Shown here piece by piece: positions 41,201 to 49,573 of a stretch of 50,641 nucleotides of DNA. How positions within the stretch are numbered: the stretch's first letter is position 1; every line of letters begins with the position of its first letter. The stretch is from an uncultured Bacteroidales bacterium (lineage in GTDB: Bacteria; Bacteroidota; Bacteroidia; Bacteroidales; Paludibacteraceae), in NCBI GenBank assembly GCA_944322025.1, contig CALUOH010000010.1, positions 1 through 50,641 on the forward strand. Reading direction: 5' to 3'. The notes beneath the pieces are model-generated. The model did no database searches, was not told the DNA's origin, and worked only from the letters and a program-made list of their open reading frames with translations. The position numbers were made by a program, and so were the translations under genes.

Positions 41201-42673
41201 ATGAAGATGTGGAGGATTATTGCCTTATGGGCGGTTGTGCTGGGGGTTATGCTCGGGGGGGCGGGCTGTGTGGAGGAGCGTCTGACGACAGACCCGACGG
41301 CACGGCTGGAGTTTTCGTGCGACACGCTGGTGATGGACACTCTGTTTGCCGGAGTGCCGTCGCGGACGTCGCGCCTGATGGTGTACAACAGGAACAACAG
41401 GGCACTGAACATAAGCGCGGTGTCGCTGGGCGGGGGAGAGAGGTCGCAGTACCGCTTCAATGTGGACGGGCATATACCTCCGGAGAGCAACAGGGTGACG
41501 GACATAGTGATAAAGGCGCGGGACAGCCTGTATGTGTTTGTGGAGATGACGGCGGAGGAGGCGGAGGGGGAGAGCAGGGTGCTTGTCAGAGACTCGCTGA
41601 CGTTCCTGTGCAACGGGGTGGAGAGCAGGGTGCAGCTGATGGCGTGCGCGGAGAATGCGCGTCTGCTGAATAACCATACGATAGAGGGCGACGTGGTGTT
41701 TGACAGCGTGCGGCCGTACCTGATATACGGCAACCTGCATGTGCCGGAGGGGTGTACGCTGACATTGCCAGAGGGTTGTACGCTCTATTTCCATGACGGG
41801 GCGAACATTGTGGTGGACGGCAACCTGCGTGCGGAGGGTACGCGGGAGGCACCCGTCACGCTACGGGGCGACAGACTGGACAGGATGGAGGACGCGGACG
41901 GCACGCCGTATGACTGGATGCCGATGCAGTGGGGGGGCGTGTACCTGCAAAACGGGCTGGGGGCGCATGAGCTGACGCACACCGTCATACGCGGGGGGAC
42001 GCACGGCATAGTGCTTTACGGGGAGAGGAACATACAGCCGACACTGACGATGGAGGAGTGTGAGGTGACGACAGTCGGGGGGTACGGGCTGTACAGCATG
42101 AACGGAGATGTGGAGATGGAGAACTGTGTGATTACGAATTGCGGAGAGGCCTGTTGCTTCGTGACGGGCGGACGGATAGGAATGACGCACTGCACGGTGG
42201 CGAACTATTACAGGTACGGGGCGAGAAGCACGCCGGCGTTTGTCATCAGCAACTATGATGCGGACGGGGGGGCGTATCCGGTGAGGTCGGCCGTGGTGGA
42301 GAACAGCATCATATACGGCGGGAACGCTACGGAGATAGCGTTGCTCAGGGACAGCATGCGCGCGACGGAGTTCAATGTGCTCATAAGCTATACGCTCATC
42401 AAGGGGGAGAGAGAGGAGGGCGGTATGTTCAACCATGTGCTGTGGTCAGGGGAGCTTGGCAATGCGGCGTATAATGTGTTCGTGAATACGGACATAAGCA
42501 ATGTGGAGGAGACGGGGTACTACAATTTTGTCCCAAGCCAGATGTCGCCCGCCATAGGGGTGGCCAACAAGGAGGTGGCAATGAGATGCCCGACGGACAA
42601 GCGCGGGGTGTCACGCACGGACGATGAGGGGCCGGACTTAGGGGCTTATGAGCGCACGGAGGAGGATGATTAG
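41201..42673 (+). CDS. Right-handed beta-helix lipoprotein
   Basis: 490 aa from ATG 41201 (MKMWRIIALW); 41192 and 41207 are in-frame alternatives. The lipobox is GGAGC, with Cys at about residue 23. Residues about 30-160 are a beta-sandwich-like N terminus. From about 165 onward parallel beta-helix rungs are visible (NLHVPEGCTLTLPEGCTLYF, GGVYLQNG, THTVIRGGTHGIVLYG, CEVTTVGGYGLYS), as in surface polysaccharide-binding or lyase-like proteins of Bacteroidota. The end, DKRGVSRTDDEGPDLGAYE, is typical of choice-of-anchor beta-helix proteins. No catalytic residues can be assigned. It overlaps the next gene by 8 nt. Confidence 0.8.
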   Translation: MKMWRIIALWAVVLGVMLGGAGCVEERLTTDPTARLEFSCDTLVMDTLFAGVPSRTSRLMVYNRNNRALNISAVSLGGGERSQYRFNVDGHIPPESNRVTDIVIKARDSLYVFVEMTAEEAEGESRVLVRDSLTFLCNGVESRVQLMACAENARLLNNHTIEGDVVFDSVRPYLIYGNLHVPEGCTLTLPEGCTLYFHDGANIVVDGNLRAEGTREAPVTLRGDRLDRMEDADGTPYDWMPMQWGGVYLQNGLGAHELTHTVIRGGTHGIVLYGERNIQPTLTMEECEVTTVGGYGLYSMNGDVEMENCVITNCGEACCFVTGGRIGMTHCTVANYYRYGARSTPAFVISNYDADGGAYPVRSAVVENSIIYGGNATEIALLRDSMRATEFNVLISYTLIKGEREEGGMFNHVLWSGELGNAAYNVFVNTDISNVEETGYYNFVPSQMSPAIGVANKEVAMRCPTDKRGVSRTDDEGPDLGAYERTEEDD

Positions 42674-43697
42674 GCGGCTGGCAATGTGTGCCGTGGCGAT
42701 GAGCCTGTGCGCGGCCATGTGCAGCGGGGAGGAGATTATGAGGCTTGTAACATATAATGTCGAGAACTTCTTTGACACGCAGGACGACAAGCAGACGGCG
42801 GACGAGGAGTTCCTGCCAGACGCCACGCGGCACTGGACTGTGAAACGCTACCGGAAGAAGGTGGCCGACGTGTCGAGGGTGATAGCGGCAGCGGGCGGAT
42901 GGAATCCTCCCGTGATAGTGGGGCTGTGTGAGGTGGAGAACGACTATGTGATGCGTTCGCTCACGGACTACGGGTCTCTGAGGCAGTTGGGTTATGAGGC
43001 ACTGCACTATGAGAGTCCGGACGGGAGAGGCATAGATGTCGCCATGCTATACCGCAGGGATGAGTTCACGCCGGTGGTGTCCCGCCCGTTGAGGGTGGAG
43101 ACAGAAGCGGGGGTGTTCTCGCGCGACATACTGTATGTGATGGGGACACTGTCCGGCGGGGAGCAGCTTCACCTGTTTCAGGTGCATTTCCCGTCGCGGC
43201 GCGAGGGGCAGGCGGAGAGCGAACCTAACAGGGTTAGAGCGGCACAGATATTGCGCGGGGCGGTAGATACAATATTTGCGGCAGACAGCGATGCCGCCGT
43301 GGTAATAATGGGCGACTTCAACGATACGCCGGAGGAGAGGTCAGTGGCGGAGGTGCTGGGGGCTATGCCGTTGCCCGAAGGGGGAGAGTATCGTCACGGC
43401 AGTCTGTATAACCTGACATACGCCCCTGCGGCACGAGGCGAGGGGACGTACTGTTACAAGGGCGTGTGGCAGATGCTCGACAACGTGATAGTGTCAGGGT
43501 CGCTGCTCGACGGCAGCGGGACGCTGTGGGCTGACCCGGAGAGCGTGCGCGTGTTCCGCGCGCCGTGGATGATGGAGAACAGCGGGAGTGTGCTCGACTC
43601 GATACCAAAGAGAACGTATAAGGGGATGAGGTACAACGGAGGGTACAGCGACCATCTGCCTGTATATTTTGATATTAGTGTTAATGGTAAAAGGTAA
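42666..43697 (+). CDS. Secreted endonuclease/exonuclease/phosphatase family protein
   Basis: 343 aa from ATG 42666 (MIRRLAMCAV), which sits inside the end of the previous gene. The signal peptide is about 1-21. EEP motifs are TYNVENFFD, GLCEVEN, LFQVHFPSRREG, IMGDFNDTPEE and GGYSDHLPVYFD, giving the full metal and catalytic set (Asn, Glu, His, Asp-Asn, Asp-His). It probably acts in the periplasm or outside as a DNase or phosphodiesterase. It is the second EEP protein in the window, but lacks the OB and T9SS parts of the first. ATG 42648 is possible but would extend the overlap. Confidence 0.88.
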   Translation: MIRRLAMCAVAMSLCAAMCSGEEIMRLVTYNVENFFDTQDDKQTADEEFLPDATRHWTVKRYRKKVADVSRVIAAAGGWNPPVIVGLCEVENDYVMRSLTDYGSLRQLGYEALHYESPDGRGIDVAMLYRRDEFTPVVSRPLRVETEAGVFSRDILYVMGTLSGGEQLHLFQVHFPSRREGQAESEPNRVRAAQILRGAVDTIFAADSDAAVVIMGDFNDTPEERSVAEVLGAMPLPEGGEYRHGSLYNLTYAPAARGEGTYCYKGVWQMLDNVIVSGSLLDGSGTLWADPESVRVFRAPWMMENSGSVLDSIPKRTYKGMRYNGGYSDHLPVYFDISVNGKR

Positions 43698-43701
43698 AGG
43701 T

Positions 43702-46389
43702 ATGGCATTTGGAGGGAGATTTCTGACGGTAATGGCCGTGTGTTCGGCGGGACTTCTGTCTTGTACTCAAGGCGTAAAGGAGGGCGCGTTGCTGCGCAAT
43801 GAGAACTACACGTGGTATGCAGACCGTGTGGAGCAGGGCGAGTTTGAGGCAAAGGCACTGTCGCCTACGCATTTGAAGTCGAACTACGAGACCCCGGAGG
43901 CCGTAGTGCCGCCGCTGCTGTCGTTCAAGTTTTCAATCAACGGAAAGGACAACGAGATGCCGTCGGGGGTGAACCACGAATTTCTCTGCCCGGCGGACGG
44001 CAGCCCGTGCGAGACACCGCTGATAACTTTCGGTGAGAGAATGGAGGCCACAGGAACGGTGCGCGAGGAGGAGAACCTTATGCCCGGTACGAAGCTGACT
44101 GTGCGGCTTGACATGAGAGCCATGCACGATGCGTTCAGCCGCGACGGGGTGTATATGACACCTACGGGGCAGAATGTGTATGAGGATGATTTCCACGGGG
44201 TGTATATAGCCGGGGGAACAGCCCCGATGTTCTGGGATTTCGACAATCTGCGTAACCGCCCGGATTTGCAGCTAAGGGACAATGACGGCGACGGCATATA
44301 CAGTATAACGCTGTCGCTCAACCGTCAGGAGGACAAGAAGCAGGTGGAGAACGAATGGATAGTGAAGAACGACCTGTCGGCTTATGCACAACTTGAAACG
44401 GCATTTCCGCTGGAACAGGCAATATACAACATGTCGCTGGACGAGATGGTCAATGCGGTGGAGGCAGACAGCACCCTCCGCACCGGTGCCGAGTGGGGCG
44501 GCGTGTGGACGAGGGATGTGAGTTACAGCATCATTCTCAGCATGGCCTATTTGCAGCCCAAGGTGTCGATGTACAGCCTGTTGCGCAAGGTGAACGCGAA
44601 CGGGCGCATAGTGCAGGACACAGGAACAGGAGGGGCATGGCCGTGCAGCAGCGACCGTCAGGTGTGGACTGTCGCCGCATGGGAACTGTATAAGGTGACC
44701 GGCGATATTGAGTGGCTTCGCTATGCATATTCCGTGGCGAAAAGCTCTATGGAGGATGATTTCCTTACCGTGTATGATGCGGAGACGGGGCTTGTCATGG
44801 GAGAGTCTTCATTCATAGACTGGCGAGACCAGAGCTATCCGCGCTGGATGCAGCCGGTGGACATATATCAGTCGAAAGCGTTGGGTACTAACGCCGTACA
44901 CTATCGTGCGCTCTGCGTTCTTGCCGAGATGGCCGATGCGCTTGGCGACAGTGAGGGGGCAGAGAGATATGCCTCGAAGGCGGAGGGGCTGCGCGACGCT
45001 GTCAACAGGCGGCTGTGGATGGAGGACAGGGGGTACTATGCCCAATACCTTTATGGGCGGACGGCCAATCTCCTTTCACCGCGCAGCGAGACACTCGGTG
45101 AGGCATTGACGGTACTGTTCGGCGTTGCACCGGAGGAGAGGCATAAGGTCATAGCACGGAATGTGCCAATAAACGACTTCGGAGCACCGATATTCTATCC
45201 GCAGATAGAGGACATGCCGCCATATCACAATAACGCCGTATGGCCTTTCGTAGAGACGTACTGGACTCTCGCTTCGGCCAAGGCGGGTAACGAGGCGGGG
45301 GTGATGCAGGGTATAGGCAGCATATACCGTGCGGCTGCCCTTTTCGCTACAAACAAAGAGAACTTTGTTGCCTCTACGGGCGATTATGCAGGCACTGTGG
45401 TCAATTCGAGTAACATGCTGTGGAGCCTTTCTGGCAGTCTGGCGATAGTCTACAGGGTGCTGTTCGGCATGGAGTTCCGGGAGGATGGTTTGACATTCAG
45501 TCCGTTTGTGCCTGCCAAACTTGCGTCGGAACGCAAGTTGACGGGTTTTGCCTATCGCGATGCGGTGCTCGATATAGAGTTTACGGGTCACGGCAACGAG
45601 ATAAAGGAGTTTGCTGTGGACGGCATAGTGCAGGACACCCATTCAGTACCGGCCACGCTTGTGGGGCGGCATACGGTGAGGATAGTATTGGCCGACAACG
45701 AGATAGAGGATAAGGAGGTGAACATGCAGCCGTGCCGTGCGTCGGTGCTGATGCCAGTGGCGGTGTATGCCGATGGTGTCATCTCATGGAGTGCTGTTGA
45801 CAGGGCTGTCAAGTACCGTGTGTTGCGTGATGCGGAGATGGTGGCTGAGACGCAAGGACTTTCGTACGCTCTGCCCGAGGGTGCGCATGGTGCTTACCAG
45901 ATTGTTGCCGTGGAGGCTGACGGGACTGGGTCGTTCGCCTGTGAACCTGTCGAAGTGTTTGATACATACAGTGTTGAAGTAGAAGCGTATGTCCCCAAGT
46001 CGGCCTATGCCTATGCGGGCTATGAAGGTAACGGTTTTGTGGAGATAAGCCATGAGATGAACCGGCGCGTGGACGTGGAGATTAATGTGCCGGAGGCTGG
46101 AGTCTACGCCATTGACTGGCGTTATTCCAACGGCAATGGCCCTACTAACACAGACAACAAGTGCGCCCTACGCACGCTCGCGGTTGACGGAGAGCGTGTA
46201 GGCGTGTCCGTGTTCCCGCAGAGGGGAACTGGCGAATGGAGCAATTGGGGGTGGTCAAATCCCGTGAAAGTCGCTCTTGATGCCGGTCTCCATAAGATCA
46301 CTTTGCTGTTTGCTCCTGAAAATGAGAATATGAACTTAGAAGTCAATCAGTCTCTGATAGACCAGATGCGGCTGAGAAAGGTAGGGTGA
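43702..46389 (+). CDS. Six-hairpin glycosidase-like lipoprotein with C-terminal carbohydrate-binding domain
   Basis: 895 aa from ATG 43702 (43684 is the alternative). The lipoprotein signal has lipobox GLLSC (Cys about 21). A beta-rich N-terminal domain reaches about 250. Then an alpha/alpha six-hairpin barrel spans about 270-620 with GVWTRDVSYSII, SSFIDWRDQSYP and PPYHNNAVWPFVETYWTLAS, the acidic residues of which are candidate catalysts. A fibronectin-like piece follows (about 680-755). The end (about 760-895) is a CBM6/35-like beta-sandwich (EINVPEAGVYAIDWRYSNG). Predicted to be tethered to a membrane and to cut a host or dietary glycan. No SusC/SusD pair is nearby, so the substrate cannot be inferred. 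Confidence 0.8.
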   Translation: MAFGGRFLTVMAVCSAGLLSCTQGVKEGALLRNENYTWYADRVEQGEFEAKALSPTHLKSNYETPEAVVPPLLSFKFSINGKDNEMPSGVNHEFLCPADGSPCETPLITFGERMEATGTVREEENLMPGTKLTVRLDMRAMHDAFSRDGVYMTPTGQNVYEDDFHGVYIAGGTAPMFWDFDNLRNRPDLQLRDNDGDGIYSITLSLNRQEDKKQVENEWIVKNDLSAYAQLETAFPLEQAIYNMSLDEMVNAVEADSTLRTGAEWGGVWTRDVSYSIILSMAYLQPKVSMYSLLRKVNANGRIVQDTGTGGAWPCSSDRQVWTVAAWELYKVTGDIEWLRYAYSVAKSSMEDDFLTVYDAETGLVMGESSFIDWRDQSYPRWMQPVDIYQSKALGTNAVHYRALCVLAEMADALGDSEGAERYASKAEGLRDAVNRRLWMEDRGYYAQYLYGRTANLLSPRSETLGEALTVLFGVAPEERHKVIARNVPINDFGAPIFYPQIEDMPPYHNNAVWPFVETYWTLASAKAGNEAGVMQGIGSIYRAAALFATNKENFVASTGDYAGTVVNSSNMLWSLSGSLAIVYRVLFGMEFREDGLTFSPFVPAKLASERKLTGFAYRDAVLDIEFTGHGNEIKEFAVDGIVQDTHSVPATLVGRHTVRIVLADNEIEDKEVNMQPCRASVLMPVAVYADGVISWSAVDRAVKYRVLRDAEMVAETQGLSYALPEGAHGAYQIVAVEADGTGSFACEPVEVFDTYSVEVEAYVPKSAYAYAGYEGNGFVEISHEMNRRVDVEINVPEAGVYAIDWRYSNGNGPTNTDNKCALRTLAVDGERVGVSVFPQRGTGEWSNWGWSNPVKVALDAGLHKITLLFAPENENMNLEVNQSLIDQMRLRKVG

Positions 46390-46418
46390 CGGATACGGAA
46401 TATATGTGCAGTAAGTAG

Positions 46419-46457
46419 AACGGACTGTTGATGGGTAAATCCCACGGCAGTCCGTTT
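46419..46457. terminator. Bidirectional terminator
   Basis: AACGGACTG pairs with CAGTCCGTT, with an inner GGG / CCC pair. It lies between convergent stops at 46389 and 46479. Confidence 0.72.
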
Positions 46458-46478
46458 CTGCTGTCCTGTTGGCGGTGG

Positions 46479-46658
46479 TCAGTGCTTTTTGAACCAGATG
46501 ATATATATTGCCGCCAGGAAGCCTAAAATCACTATTGTCCCGAAAAATCCCGGTCCTCTGAGTCCCGACCCAATTCTGAATTTGAGAATAACACCGAGAA
46601 GCGCACCCATCACTAATGTGATGATGATAGTAGCCATTATTTGTGATGCCTTGTTCAT
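46479..46658 (-). CDS. 59-aa two-helix membrane protein
   Basis: The frame MNKASQIMATIIITLVMGAL continues through LKFRIGSGLRGPGFFGT and a second hydrophobic segment to IIWFKKH. Two transmembrane helices (about 8-26 and 38-53) flank a Gly-rich basic loop. It is too short for many gene callers, but has a -7 promoter box 33 nt upstream, a terminator hairpin after the stop and an unbroken frame. Function is unknown. The fold resembles small inner-membrane hairpins that modulate larger partners, but that is a guess. Confidence 0.7.
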   Translation of the reverse strand: MNKASQIMATIIITLVMGALLGVILKFRIGSGLRGPGFFGTIVILGFLAAIYIIWFKKH

Positions 46659-46697
46659 AAGCGGGTTATTTTTAGTTGCTTGCTATTTTGCTTTACA

Positions 46698-46705
46698 CAA
46701 AGATA
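46698..46705 (-). promoter_or_regulatory. -7 promoter box for the 59-aa protein
   Basis: TATCTTTG on the minus strand. No convincing -33. Confidence 0.6.
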
Positions 46706-46772
46706 CACATATATTCCATATTAAGACACGGTTTGGTGATAATTTTTTACAGAGAGAAAAGTGCGTGTGTGT

Positions 46773-46803
46773 TTTGTGCTTTGTCAAGGTTTGAGTATCT
46801 TTG
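46773..46803 (+). promoter_or_regulatory. Promoter for the 46941 gene
   Basis: TTTG (46773-46776), a 19-nt spacer, then TATCTTTG (46796-46803). The leader to 46941 is about 130 nt and includes a stem ACTGCCG / CGGCAGT (46851-46875), followed after 5 nt by TTTTT, a possible weak attenuator. Confidence 0.75.
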
Positions 46804-46940
46804 TGTTATACGCAGGACAGGATATGATTCGGCGGTGGCGATTGGACAGTACTGCCGTTACCGTTCTCCGGCAGTCATCCTTTTTACCGGATTACAAGTT
46901 GCGTTTCTTTTTATATAATATAACGAAATGATATAGTGTT

Positions 46941-47348
46941 ATGGAATGGGGAGATATAATTTTTGTCGTGGCAATAGGGCTTGCCTTTGTATGGCAGGTC
47001 GTGTCGAAGAAATTGAAGACAAAACGCCCTGCCACTGACGTTGAGCAGCAGCCTGAAATACTCTCCGACACGTTCGGCGATGTGGTCTACGAGCCTCATG
47101 AGGAAGATGCTCAGGCGGAGTGCGCCCCCGTGTACGCAGATGCTCCCGGTAAAGAGACTGCCGAAATCTATGCTGAGGGTGTGACGGCGCACGTCGGTGC
47201 TGAAGAGCGGGAACATACGCGCCCGGTTCATGCGCGTGTGGATAAGGCGGAGCAGTCCCTGCCGTCGTGGACGGACATAGACCTCTCCGATGCCGCCGAG
47301 GCACGCAAGGCCTTCATCTATTCGGAGATATTCAACCGGAAATATTGA
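46941..47348 (+). CDS. Membrane-anchored hypothetical protein
   Basis: A 135-aa protein. A short N-terminal transmembrane segment (DIIFVVAIGLAFVWQVV, about 5-21) is followed by a basic stretch and a long acidic, probably disordered region, and ends in DAAEARKAFIYSEIFNRKY. The same kind of ending (KAFIYSEI.NRKY) is found in small hypothetical proteins of Bacteroidales, so the C-terminal peptide may be a docking motif. Function is unknown. It ends 10 nt before the convergent ybaK gene. Confidence 0.75.
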   Translation: MEWGDIIFVVAIGLAFVWQVVSKKLKTKRPATDVEQQPEILSDTFGDVVYEPHEEDAQAECAPVYADAPGKETAEIYAEGVTAHVGAEEREHTRPVHARVDKAEQSLPSWTDIDLSDAAEARKAFIYSEIFNRKY

Positions 47349-47358
47349 GCCGGCGGCA

Positions 47359-47838
47359 TCATAGCAGGTCGGCCACGGTTGCGCCGACAAACTCCGTCAG
47401 GCTGCCCGGGGCAATCTTTATCTGCAATCCGCGTACCCCGGCACTTATATAGATGAGCGGATAGTCCATGGCGGAGCTGTGGATGAACGTCATCAGCGGC
47501 TTCTTCATGCCTATGGGCGAGCAGCCACCGCGTATGTATCCAGTCGAGGGGAGCAGTTCCTTGACATGTATGAGCGCACAGCTCTTGTTGCCGCTTGCCT
47601 TGGCGGCCTTTTTCAGGTCAATCTCCCCGTCTCCTGGAATGACGCAGACGAACAGCCCCGTGCGGTCGCCTCTGAGCACCAGCGTCTTGAACACCTGTTC
47701 TATCGGTTCGCCCAGCTGTTCAGCCACGTGGGTAGCCGCGAGATTGTTTTCATCTACCGTGTACGGTATGAGTTCGTATGCGATACCTGCCTTGTCCAGC
47801 AGCCTCGCCGCGTTTGTCTTTGCTGTCTTCACTCCCAT
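47359..47838 (-). CDS. ybaK: Cys-tRNA(Pro) deacylase YbaK
   Basis: 159 aa from ATG 47838 (MGVKTAKTNAARLL). It removes cysteine mischarged onto tRNA-Pro. Family motifs are KTNAARLLDKAGI, the catalytic Lys in QVFKTLVLRG, and GGCSPIGMKK. A longer frame starting at 47892 would pass through the terminator hairpin of the upstream gene at 47852-47879, so it is rejected. Length is normal for YbaK. Confidence 0.93.
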   Translation of the reverse strand: MGVKTAKTNAARLLDKAGIAYELIPYTVDENNLAATHVAEQLGEPIEQVFKTLVLRGDRTGLFVCVIPGDGEIDLKKAAKASGNKSCALIHVKELLPSTGYIRGGCSPIGMKKPLMTFIHSSAMDYPLIYISAGVRGLQIKIAPGSLTEFVGATVADLL

Positions 47839-47851
47839 ATATACAGAAACG

Positions 47852-47879
47852 CCGTGAGACACCTCCGCGTGTCTCACGG
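47852..47879 (-). terminator. Hairpin between the 96-aa gene and ybaK
   Basis: A perfect 11-bp stem CCGTGAGACAC / GTGTCTCACGG with a 6-nt loop. On the minus strand only CGTTTC follows, so it may be a partial terminator ahead of ybaK. Confidence 0.7.
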
Positions 47880-47904
47880 TATGTTTTTTCACTCTCCTTT
47901 CGGT

Positions 47905-48195
47905 TCAATCCTTTTTACACGAAGCGGCGAGCTCTTCCATAATGCCGCCGACGGCCTTGTTGAAATCCTCCGTCAGTGCCTTGTAGTATCTCCTTGTCCT
48001 TTCGCGGTTCTTGGTCCCCTCCGGACAGTTGATGCGTCTTATGAACTCACTGTTGATGCCGACTATCTTCTCCATAAGCGAGTCGAACGCCGCCTCGTCT
48101 ATCGTCTTGATGAAATGGTAGTGGATAAGGCATTCGTCTGCGAGAATTATGACTGCCTGTTTGATTTCCTTTTTGAGTTGTCTGCGATTTGCCAT
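47905..48195 (-). CDS. Small conserved-looking hypothetical protein
   Basis: 96 aa from ATG 48195 (MANRRQLKKEIKQ). The promoter box at 48257-48264 lies inside the longer frame that starts at 48390, which rules out that start. The protein is helical, basic at both ends, with LADECLIHYHF and ERTRRYYKALTEDFNKAV as notable segments. No known family is recognised, but it has the look of a widespread Bacteroidales small cytosolic protein. It is 66 nt upstream of ybaK, separated by a hairpin. Confidence 0.78.
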   Translation of the reverse strand: MANRRQLKKEIKQAVIILADECLIHYHFIKTIDEAAFDSLMEKIVGINSEFIRRINCPEGTKNRERTRRYYKALTEDFNKAVGGIMEELAASCKKD

Positions 48196-48256
48196 AGCTG
48201 TATATCTTTTTTCGTGATGCGATGCACTCGGAGTGCCTTGACCGCCTCCTGCCTTA

Positions 48257-48264
48257 CAAAGGTA
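48257..48264 (-). promoter_or_regulatory. -7 promoter box for the 96-aa gene
   Basis: TACCTTTG on the minus strand; the leader is about 55 nt. No clear -33. Confidence 0.62.
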
Positions 48265-48393
48265 ATGATATTTTGTTGAATTAGTAAGCTGCCGGTCGAA
48301 ATTAATTAAGTGGTTATATACACGGCTCATCATCCCAAGCTCTTTCCTCATACAGCACCCCCTCCGCGCCACAAGCTCCCGTTCATCCAACCT

Positions 48394-48460
48394 AAACTAT
48401 TAATCAAGGTTAAAAACACGTACTCTCGAGCCAGCAGCAGGCCAGCCCTAAGCCAGCCCC
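48394..48460 (-). repeat. R1 dispersed intergenic repeat, copy 10 (full length)
   Basis: On the minus strand GGGGCTGGCTTAGGGCTGGC, CTGCTGCTGGCTC, core GAGAGTACGTGTTTTTAACC, then TTGATTAATAG. Nearly identical to copy 7. Confidence 0.85.
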
Positions 48461-48485
48461 TCCCTGTCCTCACCCGGCTTCACTG

Positions 48486-48517
48486 TGCAAATTAAGGTTA
48501 AAAACACGTACTCTCGC
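48486..48517 (-). repeat. R1 dispersed intergenic repeat, copy 11 (short)
   Basis: GCGAGAGTACGTGTTTTTAA on the minus strand, then CCTTAATTTGCA. No GCTGGC arm. Same orientation as copy 10, and the pair resembles copies 5 and 6. Confidence 0.8.
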
Positions 48518-48781
48518 CTTATCTCCTCCTTACTCTCTCCCTATCCGCAAGGCAGTGGGAGGGCAGTGTGCGGCCTCATCTTCCGCTATGCAATGCAGGG
48601 CGCGGGCTTATCCGCCGCCTCACCTTCCCGCCGCCTCACCCGCGCTTTCGAGAATAACGTCCCCGTGTGGCAATTGTCATCGAAGCCGTATGAGCGTAAG
48701 TCCTGTAAGATTGATGCCTGAAAATGTATATAAAAAGTGTTTCTGTCTATAATAATTCGGGGCTTTTATTTGTGGAATTTG

Positions 48782-48789
48782 TACCTTTG
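48782..48789 (+). promoter_or_regulatory. -7 promoter box for the PAP2-mtaB operon
   Basis: TACCTTTG fits TAnnTTTG. The leader to 48908 is about 110 nt. No clear -33. Confidence 0.62.
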
Positions 48790-48907
48790 CGCAGATTTGG
48801 GGGCGGTAGAAGGTTCGGCACAGTCATAGGGGAAACATATAGCTTGTGCTCCATGACTCCGGCCGGTCCTGCCGGTATGATTAATTTGTGAAATGTAAGT
48901 AGGTAAG

Positions 48908-49573
48908 ATGAAGAGGACTCTTATAATATTCCTGTCGCTCACGGCGGTATTTGTGCTGGCGCTCTCTGTCGCCGTCGCGCTTAACGACAAGGCGGATTTG
49001 CATCTCGCGCTGACGTTCGGCTATCTGGACAGCGTCGGCTCGTCTGCGGCAAGCGACGTGTTTTTCAAGTATATAACTGAGATGGGTGCGGCAGTGCCCT
49101 TTGTCATCGCTGCTCTGCTGATGCTATGGCGGGTGAAGGAGGGGCTTTATCTCCTCGTGGCGGAAGGGGTCACGGCGCTGTTCGTCTATCCGCTCAAAAA
49201 GTATTTCGCTGAGCCGAGGCCAAAACTCTTCTTTCAGGAGACTATGCCCGACGTGACGCTCCACAGCGTGGAGGGCGTCTCCATGCACATGCACAACAGT
49301 TTCCCCTCCGGTCATACGGCCACAGTCTTCTGTGCCATGCTCTGCCTCTCTGTGATATGCCGCAAAAGGCCGTGGCTCTCCGTGCTCTTCTTCCTGACAG
49401 CCGTGCTGACGGGCTATTCGCGCATATACCTCTCGCAGCACTTCGCTCAGGATGTACTGGCCGGTACGATAGTCGGCACAGTGGCCGCACTCCTGACCAC
49501 ATGGTGGTACAGCAGATGGCACGGCCGATGGTTGGAATATTCTCCGCTGGAAAGATTAAGGAGGAAGAGATGA
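48908..49573 (+). CDS. PAP2 family membrane phosphatase
   Basis: A 221-aa integral membrane protein with the three PAP2 signatures: KKYFAEPRP (about 97-105), PSGHTA (about 137-142) and SRIYLSQHFAQDVLAG (about 174-189), giving Lys, Arg, His, Arg, His and Asp of the active site. About six transmembrane helices. Relatives remove phosphate from phosphatidic acid, undecaprenyl pyrophosphate or lipid A; which of these it does cannot be told, but lipid A genes in the window make lipid A a reasonable thought. It overlaps mtaB by 4 nt (ATGA). Confidence 0.92.
   Translation: MKRTLIIFLSLTAVFVLALSVAVALNDKADLHLALTFGYLDSVGSSAASDVFFKYITEMGAAVPFVIAALLMLWRVKEGLYLLVAEGVTALFVYPLKKYFAEPRPKLFFQETMPDVTLHSVEGVSMHMHNSFPSGHTATVFCAMLCLSVICRKRPWLSVLFFLTAVLTGYSRIYLSQHFAQDVLAGTIVGTVAALLTTWWYSRWHGRWLEYSPLERLRRKR

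Larger units (their letters stand above)
48196..48907. other. Divergent spacer with two R1 copies
   Basis: Contains the promoter of the 96-aa gene, a C-rich (plus strand) region carrying R1 copies 10 and 11 on the minus strand, GC-rich sequence to about 48650 and a plus-strand -7 box at 48782 for the PAP2 gene. Frames here reading KVKNTYSR reflect the R1 sequence, not genes. Confidence 0.65.
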
